A stretch of DNA of 64,000 nt. Origin: Bin80 sp965220365 (lineage in GTDB: Bacteria; Bacteroidota; Rhodothermia; Rhodothermales; Bin80). Position numbers and translations under genes: made by a program. Positions 35,124-44,976 of the stretch are shown here, piece after piece; positions within the stretch are counted from its first letter, which is position 1; the number at the start of each line of letters is the position of its first letter. The stretch is taken from NCBI GenBank assembly GCA_965220365.1, contig OZ244823.1:434001-498000 (forward strand), given 5' to 3'. Under the pieces are notes generated by a model, which saw only the letters and a program-made list of their open reading frames with translations, was not told the DNA's origin and ran no database searches.

Positions 35124-36593
35124 TCACTTACGGGATCTTCGCTTGCGGGGCTTGTTCTTTTGCCCCTCCTTAGGTTGCTGCTTGTGTGGATGCATTCGTG
35201 CTTGATTGAGTTCGTCAACCAGCATCGCCATCAACTCAGGCTCCTCTTCCGTCAAAGCCTTCACCATCGGCACAAACTGAGCCAGCCGCTCCCGCTCCAA
35301 GTTGGTCTTGGCTCGCAGTTTCTCTTCAAGGACAACCGTGACGCGCTGTGACGTACGTACGGCAACCTCTTCGGGGGTTGGTAACTGTCGTTTTTCCATC
35401 TGAATATCAAATCGATGTGCAATGGCTTTGAGTTTTGACTCCTCTTCCCAGGCTGCAAGCGTGATCGCTACACCTGCCTTGCCGGCCCGGGCCGTTCTGC
35501 CCGTACGGTGGATATAAAGCTGTGGCTCCAGCGGCACCTCATATTGGAATACATGGCTGAGCTCAGAGATGTCAATCCCCCTTGCCGCCACGTCAGTCGC
35601 TACAAGAAGACGGATGCGTCGCTGCCGTAACCGGCTCATTACTTTCTCTCGTGCCACCTGGGAATAGTCGCCACTAATCGCTCCAACGCTAAACCCGTAA
35701 TTACGCAAAAAATCCACCAAAAAAGAGACCTCACGTCGGGTATTTGTAAATATGATCGCGGAATCCGGGTTCTCAAACTCAACCAACCTGGATAGTGCAC
35801 GTGCACGTTCCATCGGGTCCATAACGATGTAGTAACGATGATCTATCGTCGCTACACCAACGCCGTCTGCACTGAGTCCAAGAAACCGGGGCTCGCTTAG
35901 AAACTCTTTTCCTAGTAATCGGACCTTTGGCGGCATGGTTGCACTGAACATGCACGACTGACGCGACTGTGGCAAATAAGACTTTAGAGCGACCATCGCC
36001 GGATAGAAGCCCATTGAGAGCATTTCGTCCGCCTCATCAAGGATGAATGCTTGCAGCTTCTGCAGCGTGAATGTACGGCGCTCCAAGTGATCCAGGATCC
36101 GTCCCGGCGTACCAATGACAACCTGCGCTCCTCCCTTGAGTCCGCTCAACTGCTTTTTATATCCCACCCCTCCATAAACCAAAATACCTTTGAGCGTTTC
36201 CGGGATCGGATTTACTCGCTTGAATTCATCGTAAATCTGACCTGCCAACTCCCTGGTTGGCGTAAGTACAAGTGCCTGGGTCTCACGTAAGGAGGGGTCC
36301 AGGCTATCAAAAAGAGGCAAAAGAAAAGCTCCTGTCTTGCCAGATCCTGTACGTGATTGCACGATCAGATCCTGCCCGGAAGCCATATAGGGAATCGAAT
36401 GCGCCTGAACCGGCATCAGATCTGGCCAACCACTCTTTTCAAATGCAGCACGCGCACCAGCCCCCAACGAGTCTGGAGTTGCCTGCTTAACCTCAGGGTC
36501 TAATGCGTCAAAGCTGTGCTCTGCCGCAGACTCGCGGCTGGATTGCTGAGCCCTTGATGAAAAATCCAGACGTGTTGTAAAAGGCTTCGTCAC
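35124..36593 (-). CDS. DEAD-box RNA helicase
   Basis: 489 residues. Q-motif region then motif I SRTGSGKTGAFLLPL, Ia PTRELAGQI, Ib GTPGRILDHL, II LDEADEML, III SATMP, V ATDVAARGID, VI HRTGRTARAG, in the correct order. C-terminal basic tail (KEGQKNKPRKRRSRK) for RNA binding, close to the CsdA/DeaD group. Likely acts in ribosome assembly or RNA turnover. It begins 3 bp after the fabG stop, so it ends the rpmF-plsX-fab operon. Confidence 0.93.
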   Translation of the reverse strand: MTKPFTTRLDFSSRAQQSSRESAAEHSFDALDPEVKQATPDSLGAGARAAFEKSGWPDLMPVQAHSIPYMASGQDLIVQSRTGSGKTGAFLLPLFDSLDPSLRETQALVLTPTRELAGQIYDEFKRVNPIPETLKGILVYGGVGYKKQLSGLKGGAQVVIGTPGRILDHLERRTFTLQKLQAFILDEADEMLSMGFYPAMVALKSYLPQSRQSCMFSATMPPKVRLLGKEFLSEPRFLGLSADGVGVATIDHRYYIVMDPMERARALSRLVEFENPDSAIIFTNTRREVSFLVDFLRNYGFSVGAISGDYSQVAREKVMSRLRQRRIRLLVATDVAARGIDISELSHVFQYEVPLEPQLYIHRTGRTARAGKAGVAITLAAWEEESKLKAIAHRFDIQMEKRQLPTPEEVAVRTSQRVTVVLEEKLRAKTNLERERLAQFVPMVKALTEEEPELMAMLVDELNQARMHPHKQQPKEGQKNKPRKRRSRK

Positions 36594-36596
36594 AGA

Positions 36597-37325
36597 CTAC
36601 ATGGATAAGCCGCCATCAACACCAAGGATCTGTCCCGTGATGTAGGACGCTTCCTTTGAGGCGAGAAACAGCACAGGTGCCGCAATTTCCTCTGGCACTG
36701 CCGTGCGACGAACAGGAATGGTACTTAGTAAGCTCTCCTTTGCCTTCGGGTTGATGGCATCTGTCATATCCGTCTCTACAAACCCAGGAGCCACCACATT
36801 CACAGTAACTCCACGTGTTGCAAGTTCCTTGGCTAAACTTTTTGAGAACCCGGCAATACCGGCTTTGGAGGCAGCATAATTCGCTTGGCCCGGGTTCCCG
36901 GTGCGACCAACCACGGAAGAGATATTAATGATGCGGCCATAGCGCTGGCGCATCATCGTCCGGCAAACCGCTTTACTGTAATTAAAAACACTCTTAAGGT
37001 TTGCATTAATAACCTGGTCCCAGTCGGATTCGCTCATACGCATCATCAAACTGTCACGCGTAATCCCTGCATTGTTCACCAAAACGTCCAAACCACCCCA
37101 AGCCTTTACGACATCCTCAACTACCTGCTCCGCGGCCTGAAAATCTGCTGCGTCACACTGAAACGCAAGCCCGTCAACCTCCTGCTTCAACTGCTCTGCG
37201 ACCTCTGTGCTGCTTCGATAAGTAAATGCAACCTGTGCTCCCTGATCTGCAAATGCCTCAACGATCGCGCGGCCAATGCCGCGAGTGCCGCCGGTTACCA
37301 GAATACGAGATTTGTTGAATTCCAT
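36597..37325 (-). CDS. fabG: FabG, 3-oxoacyl-ACP reductase
   Basis: About 242 residues from the ATG at 37325 (MEFNKSRILVTGGTRGIGRAI); a GTG four codons upstream is also possible. SDR features: TGGTRGIG cofactor site, NNAG, catalytic Ser in INISSVVG, YAASKAG (Tyr and Lys), and PGFVETDMT. Reduces 3-oxoacyl-ACP with NADPH in fatty-acid elongation. Confidence 0.95.
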   Translation of the reverse strand: MEFNKSRILVTGGTRGIGRAIVEAFADQGAQVAFTYRSSTEVAEQLKQEVDGLAFQCDAADFQAAEQVVEDVVKAWGGLDVLVNNAGITRDSLMMRMSESDWDQVINANLKSVFNYSKAVCRTMMRQRYGRIINISSVVGRTGNPGQANYAASKAGIAGFSKSLAKELATRGVTVNVVAPGFVETDMTDAINPKAKESLLSTIPVRRTAVPEEIAAPVLFLASKEASYITGQILGVDGGLSM

Positions 37326-37338
37326 GCTTTTCGTCACG

Positions 37339-38280
37339 TCAGTCAGATAGGAACGTGGTTACCGCCTCTGCGGTGGAGATAGAAATCACATCTGCCCTGC
37401 GCCCCAGTGCCTGGCGCACTAAACCATTTAGAACACGCCCGGGTCCCACCTCAACAAATTTCAGGTTCTCCGGCATGTTTTGAAGCGACTGAAACCAACG
37501 CACAGGACTGGTAAGCTGCTCCAGCATTCGGGCTCGAATATGTTCGGGGTCCAAAGCTGGCTGTGCTGTCACATTCAGGTAGATTGGACATACTGGAGGC
37601 CTCAGTGTCACCGTTGCCAATACCTGTGCTAACGTCTCACGCGCGTTTGAAACCAATGGGGAATGGAATGCCCCGCTTACGGGAAGCTGAACGAGTTTTT
37701 TTGCTCCCGCGTCCTTGAGAATCTCTTCCGCGGCACGGAGGGCTGCGGTATCTCCAGAAATCACCATCTGTCGGGGAGCATTGTAGTTCGCACACACCAC
37801 GATGGAGTCTGCAGAACTAACCTCTCTACATGCGGCATCCACAACTTCACCTGAGAGTCCGATCACGGCGATCATCCCTGCAGAACGCCCCCTCCCCGCC
37901 ATCGCCATAAGTTCTCCTCTGCGACGCACTAGGCGCAGTCCATCTTCAAATGAAAGTGCTCCGCACGCATGCAGTGCACCGTATTCTCCTACGCTGTGAC
38001 CAGCCACAAAGTCAGGAGCCAGGTCAAGGGCCGCCAAGACTGCGATGGAGTGCGTATAGAGTGCGGGCTGGCAGATTGCCGTGTCTGTTAGCTTCTCCAG
38101 GGCCTGAGGATCCTCTTCTATGCTCCGAAAACAAAATTCCGTAAGTGGAAACCCCAGAATCTCGTCTGCTGCCTCAAAAATAGCTCGTGACCTGGAGACC
38201 TCCTGGAATAGATCCATGCCCATGCCGGGCACCTGGGATCCCTGCCCCGGAAACAGCGTCGCGAGTTGCTTATCCGCCAT
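37339..38280 (-). CDS. fabD: FabD, malonyl-CoA:ACP transacylase
   Basis: 313 residues from the ATG at 38280 (MADKQLATLFPGQGSQVPGMG). GQGSQ motif, the nucleophile elbow FVAGHSVGEYGALHACGA (active Ser) and QLPVSGAFHSPLV (His). Transfers malonyl groups to ACP. The first 11 bp overlap the fabH 3' end, indicating translational coupling. Confidence 0.96.
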   Translation of the reverse strand: MADKQLATLFPGQGSQVPGMGMDLFQEVSRSRAIFEAADEILGFPLTEFCFRSIEEDPQALEKLTDTAICQPALYTHSIAVLAALDLAPDFVAGHSVGEYGALHACGALSFEDGLRLVRRRGELMAMAGRGRSAGMIAVIGLSGEVVDAACREVSSADSIVVCANYNAPRQMVISGDTAALRAAEEILKDAGAKKLVQLPVSGAFHSPLVSNARETLAQVLATVTLRPPVCPIYLNVTAQPALDPEHIRARMLEQLTSPVRWFQSLQNMPENLKFVEVGPGRVLNGLVRQALGRRADVISISTAEAVTTFLSD

Positions 38281-39295
38281 GGGATTGCTCTTTGGGGAGG
38301 TGGCTGTACGACCAGTGCAAGTAGGTCGCTCCCCAGGTAAACCCTCCTCCAAATGCAGCGATCACAATCTTATCTCCCTTTTTCAATTGATCCTCCCAAT
38401 CGTGCAAGCACAGCGGAATCGTCGCTGCTGTTGTGTTCCCATACCTGGAAATGTTGAGCATCACGCGATCAAGACCGAGTCCCATTCGACGTGCAACTGC
38501 ATCTATGATACGCTGGTTTGCCTGATGAGGAACCAGATAGCGTACATCATCCCCGGTAAGGTGATTGCGCTCCATGATTTCTACTGCCACATCCGCCATA
38601 CCCTTCACCGCAACTTTGAAGACCGCTCTACCATCCTGATAGATATAGTGCATTTTTTTGTCTACAGTATCATGCGTGGCCGGATGGCGGCTCCCTCCCC
38701 CCAACATGCACAGCGACTCCCAGCCGCGCCCATCCACACGCAGCACAGAGTCCATCAGGCCATATCCGTCAGTGGCCGCTTCCAGGAGCACCCCTGCTGC
38801 GGCATCCCCAAAGAGGACACATGTCTTTCGGTCAGTATAGTCTGTAATACTGCTCATCTTGTCTGATCCTATCACCAATACCTTCGCTGCCCGCCCACTC
38901 TCAATCATGCCAGCTCCCGTGTTGAGCGCAAAAAGGAATCCACTGCATGCCGCTGATAAATCAAATCCCCAGGCGTTACTCGCTCCGAGTTCCGCCTGAA
39001 CCAGACAGGCCGTCGCGGGAAAGGCCATGTCTGGTGTGACAGTAGCAATAATAATTGCATCAATCTCCTCCGCGGAAATCCCTCGCTTTTCCAGGATCTC
39101 CTGTCCTGCACGAGCGGCCATGTAAGATGTCCCCTTGCCCTCATCCGTAAGAATCCGGCGTTCTTCTATGCCGGTTCTTGCCTTGATCCAGGCGTCATTG
39201 GTATCCACCATTTCGCTCAGATCCTGATTGGTCAACCGGGTCTCTGGTAAATAGTGACCAACCGCCGTGATCGCTGCACGTGTTTCAAGACTCAT
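38270..39295 (-). CDS. fabH: FabH, beta-ketoacyl-ACP synthase III
   Basis: 341 residues. Thiolase-like fold: DAWIKARTGIEERRI near the N-terminus, catalytic Cys in WGFDLSAACSGFLFAL (about 117), His in YLVPHQANQRIID, Asn in ISRYGNTTAATIP. Starts fatty-acid synthesis by condensing acyl-CoA with malonyl-ACP. It lies between plsX and fabD. Confidence 0.96.
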   Translation of the reverse strand: MSLETRAAITAVGHYLPETRLTNQDLSEMVDTNDAWIKARTGIEERRILTDEGKGTSYMAARAGQEILEKRGISAEEIDAIIIATVTPDMAFPATACLVQAELGASNAWGFDLSAACSGFLFALNTGAGMIESGRAAKVLVIGSDKMSSITDYTDRKTCVLFGDAAAGVLLEAATDGYGLMDSVLRVDGRGWESLCMLGGGSRHPATHDTVDKKMHYIYQDGRAVFKVAVKGMADVAVEIMERNHLTGDDVRYLVPHQANQRIIDAVARRMGLGLDRVMLNISRYGNTTAATIPLCLHDWEDQLKKGDKIVIAAFGGGFTWGATYLHWSYSHLPKEQSHGG

Positions 39296-39312
39296 GATCC
39301 GGCGATTTCATT

Positions 39313-40314
39313 TTAGGGAGCCAAAGCTTTTTGAATCGCATTGGTCAAGTTGGCTTTGGCCGCCTGTGCAGCGGTCTTGATACACTGTTCTACGGCACCG
39401 GCGGTTGTGGATCCATGCAGAATAAACACTTCTCCCTCAACTCCCAGTAGCGGGCCTCCTCCTCCATAATTCTCGGGATCGAATCGGCGGGCAAGCCCCG
39501 AAAGGGCTTTTTTCAGCAGGGCAACATCGGCTGGCTTTGCTTTCAGTTGGTCCATCTCCTGCTGTATCATTTCCGGCACGGCCGTCATAATGCTCTCCCC
39601 AAATTTAAGAATCACATTGCCGATGAAGCCATCACACACAATGACATCCGCCTTTTGGTGCAGAATATCACGGCCTTCCACATTCCCGATAAAATTCAAA
39701 TCGATGTCATTTAGTAAAAGTTCGTGCGTGGATCGTACAAGCTCATTCCCCTTTGCCTGCTCTTCCCCGACACTCAACAGTGCAATTCGAGGATGTGCGA
39801 TATCCATCATGATCCGGGCATACGCGGACCCCATTTTTGCAAATTGCTGCAGATGCTCAGGACGGCTATCCATATTGGATCCCACATCCAGGATTGTGCA
39901 GGCACCTTTGGTCGTTGGGTAGAAGGTCGTTATGGATGGTCGAAACACACCTGGAAGCCGACCCAGTACAAAAAGAGAAGCGGCTGCAATCGCTCCGGTG
40001 TTGCCCGCACTCAAAAACGCATCTGCCCGACTTTCTTTATGTCTCCTGAGCCCAACATGAATGGATGAGTTCGGTTTTGTGCGGACAGCGGCAACCGGAG
40101 AATCCCCCATCCCTATGACTTCCGGAGCGTGAACCACTTCAATCCCCGAAACGGCTCCGAAGCTCTCCAGTACGGGTTGAACAACCGTTTCTTGACCACA
40201 AAGTTGAACTTGTAACCGTCCTTTGGAAGACTTTGCGGCTCGTACGGCACCCTCCACAATGACTGTGGGGGCCTGGTCTCCGCCCATTGCATCGACTGCT
40301 ACACGAATCGCCAT
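39313..40314 (-). CDS. plsX: PlsX, phosphate acyltransferase
   Basis: 333 residues. Starts MAIRVAVDAMGGDQAPTVIV, the family signature, with LSAGNTGAIAAASLF, VGSNMDSRPEHL, and GFIGNVILKFGE. Makes acyl-phosphate from acyl-ACP for phospholipid synthesis. Neighbours rpmF and fabH give the classic arrangement. Confidence 0.97.
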   Translation of the reverse strand: MAIRVAVDAMGGDQAPTVIVEGAVRAAKSSKGRLQVQLCGQETVVQPVLESFGAVSGIEVVHAPEVIGMGDSPVAAVRTKPNSSIHVGLRRHKESRADAFLSAGNTGAIAAASLFVLGRLPGVFRPSITTFYPTTKGACTILDVGSNMDSRPEHLQQFAKMGSAYARIMMDIAHPRIALLSVGEEQAKGNELVRSTHELLLNDIDLNFIGNVEGRDILHQKADVIVCDGFIGNVILKFGESIMTAVPEMIQQEMDQLKAKPADVALLKKALSGLARRFDPENYGGGGPLLGVEGEVFILHGSTTAGAVEQCIKTAAQAAKANLTNAIQKALAP

Positions 40315-40353
40315 ATGTCCTCAGCCTAAGTTTGGGATAACCCGAGGCCTCTG

Positions 40354-40545
40354 CTATACGTCAGCCGTCCGCTCTACAATCTGACGGCCCCGGTAGATCC
40401 CGCAACTCGGACAAATACGGTGTCGCAGTTTCACGCTACTGCAATGCTCACACTCTACTATAGTTGGAGCACTGAGACTGCTATAGTACACACTTCTGCG
40501 TTTGCGTGTACGGGATTTTGAATGCTTTCTTCTTGGATTGGCCAT
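40354..40545 (-). CDS. rpmF: Ribosomal protein L32
   Basis: 63 residues: MANPRRKHSKSRTRKRRS and a zinc-type knuckle CEHCSSVKLRHRICPSCG with four Cys, followed by YRGRQIV. It lies between the DUF177 gene and plsX. Confidence 0.97.
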   Translation of the reverse strand: MANPRRKHSKSRTRKRRSVYYSSLSAPTIVECEHCSSVKLRHRICPSCGIYRGRQIVERTADV

Positions 40546-40553
40546 TACATTGT

Positions 40554-41033
40554 TTATTTATGGGAGTACTCCTCACGAACAGCAAGCAACGCTGACCAGC
40601 GCTGATCTGCTTCTGCGGCAGGAGCGCCAAAAACGGTTTGAATTTGTAGTTCTTCTGCTTCCGGTGCAACTTTTCTGGCGGGAATCGCCAGCATTAATGT
40701 ATCACGAATGGTCTCCGTCAAGTCGAATACACGCTGTTTCGTCTCAAGTTCAACTTGCTCAATCATGCCCTCTTCGGGTGGCTTTTGGCCACAAGTGTAT
40801 AACAACATCTCATGAACATTGGCAACGGGTGCAACGAATTCTCGCAGTGTCCGATCACATTCCAGACGTGCCTTCGCACGGACCTCCAACGTAACATGCA
40901 CGCCCTCGTCCAATTGCTCAATCTCCAAATGTGCCTGAATTTCTGAAAACTTTGCTTGATCCAAGCCCAAATCCGAAGCAGAAACTTCAAAGCTGCCTCC
41001 TTGGAGGGCGGATAAGTCGAACTTGATCATCAC
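40554..41033 (-). CDS. DUF177 (YceD) family protein
   Basis: 159 residues beginning MMIKFDLSALQGGSFEVSAS. Contains LEVRAKARLECDRTLREFVAPV, with the single conserved Cys of the family. DUF177 genes precede rpmF throughout bacteria and are linked to 23S rRNA or ribosome assembly. First gene of the rpmF-plsX-fabHDG operon. Confidence 0.9.
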   Translation of the reverse strand: MMIKFDLSALQGGSFEVSASDLGLDQAKFSEIQAHLEIEQLDEGVHVTLEVRAKARLECDRTLREFVAPVANVHEMLLYTCGQKPPEEGMIEQVELETKQRVFDLTETIRDTLMLAIPARKVAPEAEELQIQTVFGAPAAEADQRWSALLAVREEYSHK

Positions 41034-41740
41034 TTTTTTACAAAACAGTACGGGTAAACCTGCGATCCGTGCTTCAGGTTTCCTACACCACCTGCCAGGA
41101 AAGGCCCCGGAAACCTAGCACCTCCTTTACTTTACTGTCCGGGTTCTGCTGAACTTTGTGTGGCTCATCTATCAAAGGATGCATTTTAGTCCTGTTCCGC
41201 GGAAGATCTGTGGCTCTGATTTCTTGCCGTGCTTGGGCCTCCCCATGGTCAAATTTTTGGGCTGGAATGCTTCCCCTCGCCGCGGTCGCCCGGTTACATT
41301 GGTTGGCACCTCTGCCAGACCTTGATGGCTTTGCTCTTTGCGCAGTCTATACTTCCCCTCTCTTTGATGATTGACTCCTCTTTGACCATTCGCTCCCGCA
41401 TAAGCAGTTTCGCGCTTAGATACACCATTCGGTCTATTATGCCACCTCCCCAAACCCTCGTAAAATCCACTATTGCTACGCGCACTAACCAGAAATTTTT
41501 TCCTCGGACGAAAATGTTTTCATAAAGACCTCTAAACTGTGAGTAAGTTGTGAGTATCCTGACCTTCCCTCCCGGAAATTCCAGAATCTCCCACCTTTTC
41601 TTCCCCCTGAGACGTGATTTAGCCGGGTTTTGGCCTTGTTTTGCACTATTTACCCCCCAAAAGTTCCTCTTAGGCCTGTCTAATGCCCTTAATTCAAATT
41701 TTGCTCGGATTTTGTTTTTCGGTAATTTTTGTGAACAAGT

Positions 41741-41749
41741 TGTGGATAA
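41741..41749 (-). promoter_or_regulatory. DnaA box
   Basis: TGTGGATAA on the plus strand, which is TTATCCACA on the minus strand, the exact DnaA-box consensus. It lies 127 bp before the dnaA start. Confidence 0.75.
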
Positions 41750-41787
41750 CTCTTGGATTCTTCTTTCTGATGTGCGTTTTCATTTCG

Positions 41788-41795
41788 TATCTTTG
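41788..41795 (+). promoter_or_regulatory. Candidate -7 element of dnaA
   Basis: TATCTTTG is a perfect TAnnTTTG motif located 73 bp before the dnaA ATG. No clear TTTG at -33. It supports choosing the internal ATG at 41868 as the true start. Confidence 0.4.
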
Positions 41796-41867
41796 ACCTC
41801 GCAGAGCATTTATTTTCCTTCTGCTAAATCACAACCAGCTTGCCCAGCTTCAACGAACCTGTCCTTA

Positions 41868-43271
41868 ATGCCACACACCGCAGAATCTGCTTGGAGCGCC
41901 TGCCTCAAAGTGATTCAAGATAACGTAACACCGCAGTGTTTCCTGACATGGTTCAGTAAGCTGAAACCCGTAGCTTTGGTGGGGGAGGGGGGAGCCTCAA
42001 AGCTGACCATCCAAGTGCCCAGCCCATTTCACTACGAGTACCTGGAAGGACAGTATAATCTGCTCATCCGCTCAACGGTATCCCGGGTGCTTGGTGAGCG
42101 AAGCCAATTCTGCTATGAAGTGGTGGTCGTTCAGGATGCTGAACCCGACGGCGTGTCCAAAACCTACGAGGTCCCTGCATCCAGTGATCGCCCCACGGAA
42201 ATCGTGGATCCTTCCCCGCAGCAGGTTCGCGGTCCCAAGGTGAAGAGTAACCTGACTGAGAGTTATACCTTCGAAAAGTTCATCGTTGGTGATTGCAATA
42301 ATTTGGCCTACAGCGCCTCCAAAGCAATTGCGAAGTCTCCTGGGGGAACCGCCTATAATCCTTTCCTGATCTATGGTGGTGTCGGGCTAGGCAAAACTCA
42401 CCTCATGCAGGCTATTGGCAATCACGTTCGGCAGTGCCAACCAGGTAAGAAAGTCCGCTATATCTCAAGTGAGCGGTTCACAAACGATTTTGTGCGGGCC
42501 ATTCAGGAAAATCAGGTCCAACAATTCTCTCGCAGTTACCGAAAGATTGATGTCCTTATTATTGACGATGTTCAATTTTTTGGAGGGAAAGAAAAAACGC
42601 AGGAAGAGTTTTTCTGCATCTTTAACGAATTGCAGCAGGGAGGAAATCAGATCATTCTCAGTGCTGACCGCCCGCCAAAGGAAATTAGCGGGATTGAGGA
42701 GCGATTACTCTCCCGTTTTTGCTGGGGGCTCCAAGCAGACCTCCAACCACCAGACCTTGAGACCCGAACGGCTATTCTGCTGCGCAAAGCGACTGAAATC
42801 GGGCTTGAACTTCCAACAGAGGTGATCAATTATATTGCCCGGAATATCACAAAAAATATCCGCGAACTCGAAGGAGCTCTCGTTCGACTCCTCGCGCAGT
42901 CGGCCTACACAAAACAAGAGATCAATGAGTCCCTGGCAAAACACGCCTTGAAGGATTTCATTCGCCGTCCTCATACGACACTCTCCATTGATCGGGTGCA
43001 GAAGCTGGTTTGCGAATACTTCGGGGTTGATCAACACCGCCTCCATGAAAAAACGAAGAAGCGTGAGATAGTACAAGTCCGTCAGTTAGCAATGTACCTC
43101 TGCCGGGAGTTGGATTATACTCATAAAGCAATTGGGCTCCAATTTGGTGGCAGAGACCACTCAACGGTTGTTCACGCGATCAAAAGCGTGAACAATCTCA
43201 TTGAAACAGATAACAACTATCGGAACCGGGTGGCTGATGTGCGACGTAAAGTTCACCTGTTGTCTGATTGA
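41868..43271 (+). CDS. dnaA: DnaA, chromosomal replication initiator
   Basis: 467 residues from the ATG at 41868 (MPHTAESAWSACLKVIQDNV). Domain I (about 5-85, TPQCFLTWFSKLKPV), short linker, AAA+ domain III with Walker A YGGVGLGKTHLMQAIG and Walker B DVLIIDDVQFFGGKE, and domain IV with the DNA-binding signature GGRDHSTVVHAIKSV. Binds DnaA boxes and opens the origin. It is followed 11 bp later by dnaN. Confidence 0.97.
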   Translation: MPHTAESAWSACLKVIQDNVTPQCFLTWFSKLKPVALVGEGGASKLTIQVPSPFHYEYLEGQYNLLIRSTVSRVLGERSQFCYEVVVVQDAEPDGVSKTYEVPASSDRPTEIVDPSPQQVRGPKVKSNLTESYTFEKFIVGDCNNLAYSASKAIAKSPGGTAYNPFLIYGGVGLGKTHLMQAIGNHVRQCQPGKKVRYISSERFTNDFVRAIQENQVQQFSRSYRKIDVLIIDDVQFFGGKEKTQEEFFCIFNELQQGGNQIILSADRPPKEISGIEERLLSRFCWGLQADLQPPDLETRTAILLRKATEIGLELPTEVINYIARNITKNIRELEGALVRLLAQSAYTKQEINESLAKHALKDFIRRPHTTLSIDRVQKLVCEYFGVDQHRLHEKTKKREIVQVRQLAMYLCRELDYTHKAIGLQFGGRDHSTVVHAIKSVNNLIETDNNYRNRVADVRRKVHLLSD

Positions 43272-43282
43272 TCCTTTTTCCC

Positions 43283-44419
43283 ATGAAATTTTCAACCACT
43301 AGCACAGCTCTTTACGAAGCACTGGATACCGTTAGCGGAGCCTTGCCGAGCAAATCCGACAAGGAAATCCTGGAGTGTATCCTCCTGCAGCGAAAAGGGG
43401 ACCATCTGGAAATACGAGCCACGGATTTAGAGGTGTCAATCCGGCACCGTTTTTCTGTAGAATTTTCCAGTGAACCAGACGAAGACCTCGACATTGTTGC
43501 GGTTCCGGCCAAACAGCTCCTCGAATCTTGCAGGACTCTTCCCGAAATCCCCATCACCTTTGAGGTTGGGCAAAACTACAAGATTATTCTCTCGCATGAC
43601 CGCGGTCAATACGACTGGATGGGTTTCAGTGGCTATTCGTTCCCCGAATTCCCTGTGATCTCGGAGGCCCAGTCCGTTGAATTTGACCGGGGACAACTGA
43701 AAACCGGGTTTAATCTGGTGAGTTTTGCGGTGAGCAAGGACATGTCCCGTCCTGGAATGATGGGGGTCCTCTTCGAAATCCTTGAGGGATCCGCCCGTAT
43801 TGTTGGAACGGATGGACACCGGCTTGCGCGCTGCATCTTTAAGGACTACGAAGGAGAACTGGATGTGAGCGCCCTGGCCCCCTTCAAGGCGTTTCAGCAG
43901 GTGGCACGTGTCGATGGACTGGACGAGTGCACGATTGAGGTCAGTGAGAATTTTCTCGCCTTTACTTTTGGCCACACGCATGTGGTCAGTTCTCTGATCA
44001 ATGCCTCCTTCCCAAACTACGAACGTGCAATCCCAACCGAAAATGACAAGATTGTTCTCTTGAATCGGGATGATCTGCTCAATAGCGTGCGCCGCGTAAA
44101 CTTCTTTGCCTCGGAAAACTCACATCAAATCCTGCTTGATTGCAAAGAGGACTCCGTTGAAGTCAGCGCCTGGGATGTCGAACGCTCCAGTAAAGGCTCG
44201 GAGACCATTTCCTGCGAATACCGCGGAGAAGCCACACAGGTTGGATTCAATGCAGAGTATCTCCTGGATCTGCTGAGGAGCCTCCCCGCAGGGGACGTTT
44301 CTCTGGCAATGGGAATGCCCAACCGCGCTGCTCTTATGAGACCGATCCCGCAAAGTGATCTCCAGGACCTCACGCTCCTGATCATGCCGGTTATGCTCAA
44401 CACCGGAGAGAATTTTTGA
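43283..44419 (+). CDS. dnaN: DnaN, DNA polymerase III beta clamp
   Basis: 378 residues from MKFSTTSTALYEALDTVSG. Three clamp domains: LECILLQRKGDHLEIRATDLEVS in the first, VLFEILEGSARIVGTDGHRLAR in the second, and the C-terminal LLIMPVMLN in place of the usual M-P-M-R-L end. Sliding clamp for replication and repair. Confidence 0.94.
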   Translation: MKFSTTSTALYEALDTVSGALPSKSDKEILECILLQRKGDHLEIRATDLEVSIRHRFSVEFSSEPDEDLDIVAVPAKQLLESCRTLPEIPITFEVGQNYKIILSHDRGQYDWMGFSGYSFPEFPVISEAQSVEFDRGQLKTGFNLVSFAVSKDMSRPGMMGVLFEILEGSARIVGTDGHRLARCIFKDYEGELDVSALAPFKAFQQVARVDGLDECTIEVSENFLAFTFGHTHVVSSLINASFPNYERAIPTENDKIVLLNRDDLLNSVRRVNFFASENSHQILLDCKEDSVEVSAWDVERSSKGSETISCEYRGEATQVGFNAEYLLDLLRSLPAGDVSLAMGMPNRAALMRPIPQSDLQDLTLLIMPVMLNTGENF

Positions 44420-44500
44420 AATCCTGCGTGAACTTTGTATCTAGGCTGCGCGTACCAGTTCGCTACGCTCGAAATACGCCATCGCCTATCATACAAAGCA

Positions 44501-44950
44501 ATGGAAACTCAAAGCTATAAAACTCAAAGCGCTAAAGCCAAGGACGTTCAGCGTAAATGGTTTGTCATTGATGCAGAACAGGCCGTGGTCGGCCGTTTGG
44601 CTTCGCGCGTGGCAACTATTTTGCGCGGCAAACACAAGCCTTCCTTCACGCCCCATGTAGATACAGGGGACTATGTGATCATTGTAAATGCCGACAAAGT
44701 TCGCTTCACGGGAAATAAAGAAGATGCCAAACTCTACTATAGCTACAGTGGCTATCCCGGTGGACTGAAGTCACGCTCTGCGCGTGTTATGCGTGAGAGA
44801 AAGCCGGAGCATCTGGTCCGCCATGCCGTGAAGGGAATGCTGCCAAAAGGCCCCCTTGGCCGACAAATGCTGACCAAGCTCAAGGTCTATGCCAATGCGG
44901 AACATCCGCACGATGCACAGCAGCCTGAAGAGCTACCGATTCATCCTTGA
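44501..44950 (+). CDS. rplM: Ribosomal protein L13
   Basis: 149 residues from the ATG at 44501 (METQSYKTQSAKAKDVQRKW). Core WFVIDAEQAVVGRLASRVATILRGKHKP, VNADKVRFTGNK, and AVKGMLPKGPLGR. Start of an rplM-rpsI-rpsB-tsf-pyrH-frr series. Confidence 0.97.
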   Translation: METQSYKTQSAKAKDVQRKWFVIDAEQAVVGRLASRVATILRGKHKPSFTPHVDTGDYVIIVNADKVRFTGNKEDAKLYYSYSGYPGGLKSRSARVMRERKPEHLVRHAVKGMLPKGPLGRQMLTKLKVYANAEHPHDAQQPEELPIHP

Positions 44951-44976
44951 AAATAACAACCGATCTTGCCCTGCTA

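Larger units (their letters stand above)
41034..41867. other. Candidate origin region upstream of dnaA
   Basis: About 830 bp without a gene between divergent operons. It contains one perfect DnaA box (41741-41749), weaker related motifs at about 41537, 41549 and 41730, and AT-rich runs at 41690-41740. Position next to dnaA supports an origin role, but only one strong box is visible. An in-frame extension of dnaA across this part (from 41550) is open but not expected to be translated. Confidence 0.5.

Noticed and set aside
41550..41867. N-terminal extension of dnaA by 106 residues
   Set aside because: The extension covers the DnaA box and a -7 promoter motif and has no DnaA domain I homology, which begins at 41868.
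44420..44500. L13-binding leader upstream of rplM
   Set aside because: An autoregulatory leader would be plausible but I could not see a convincing conserved structure in 80 bp.
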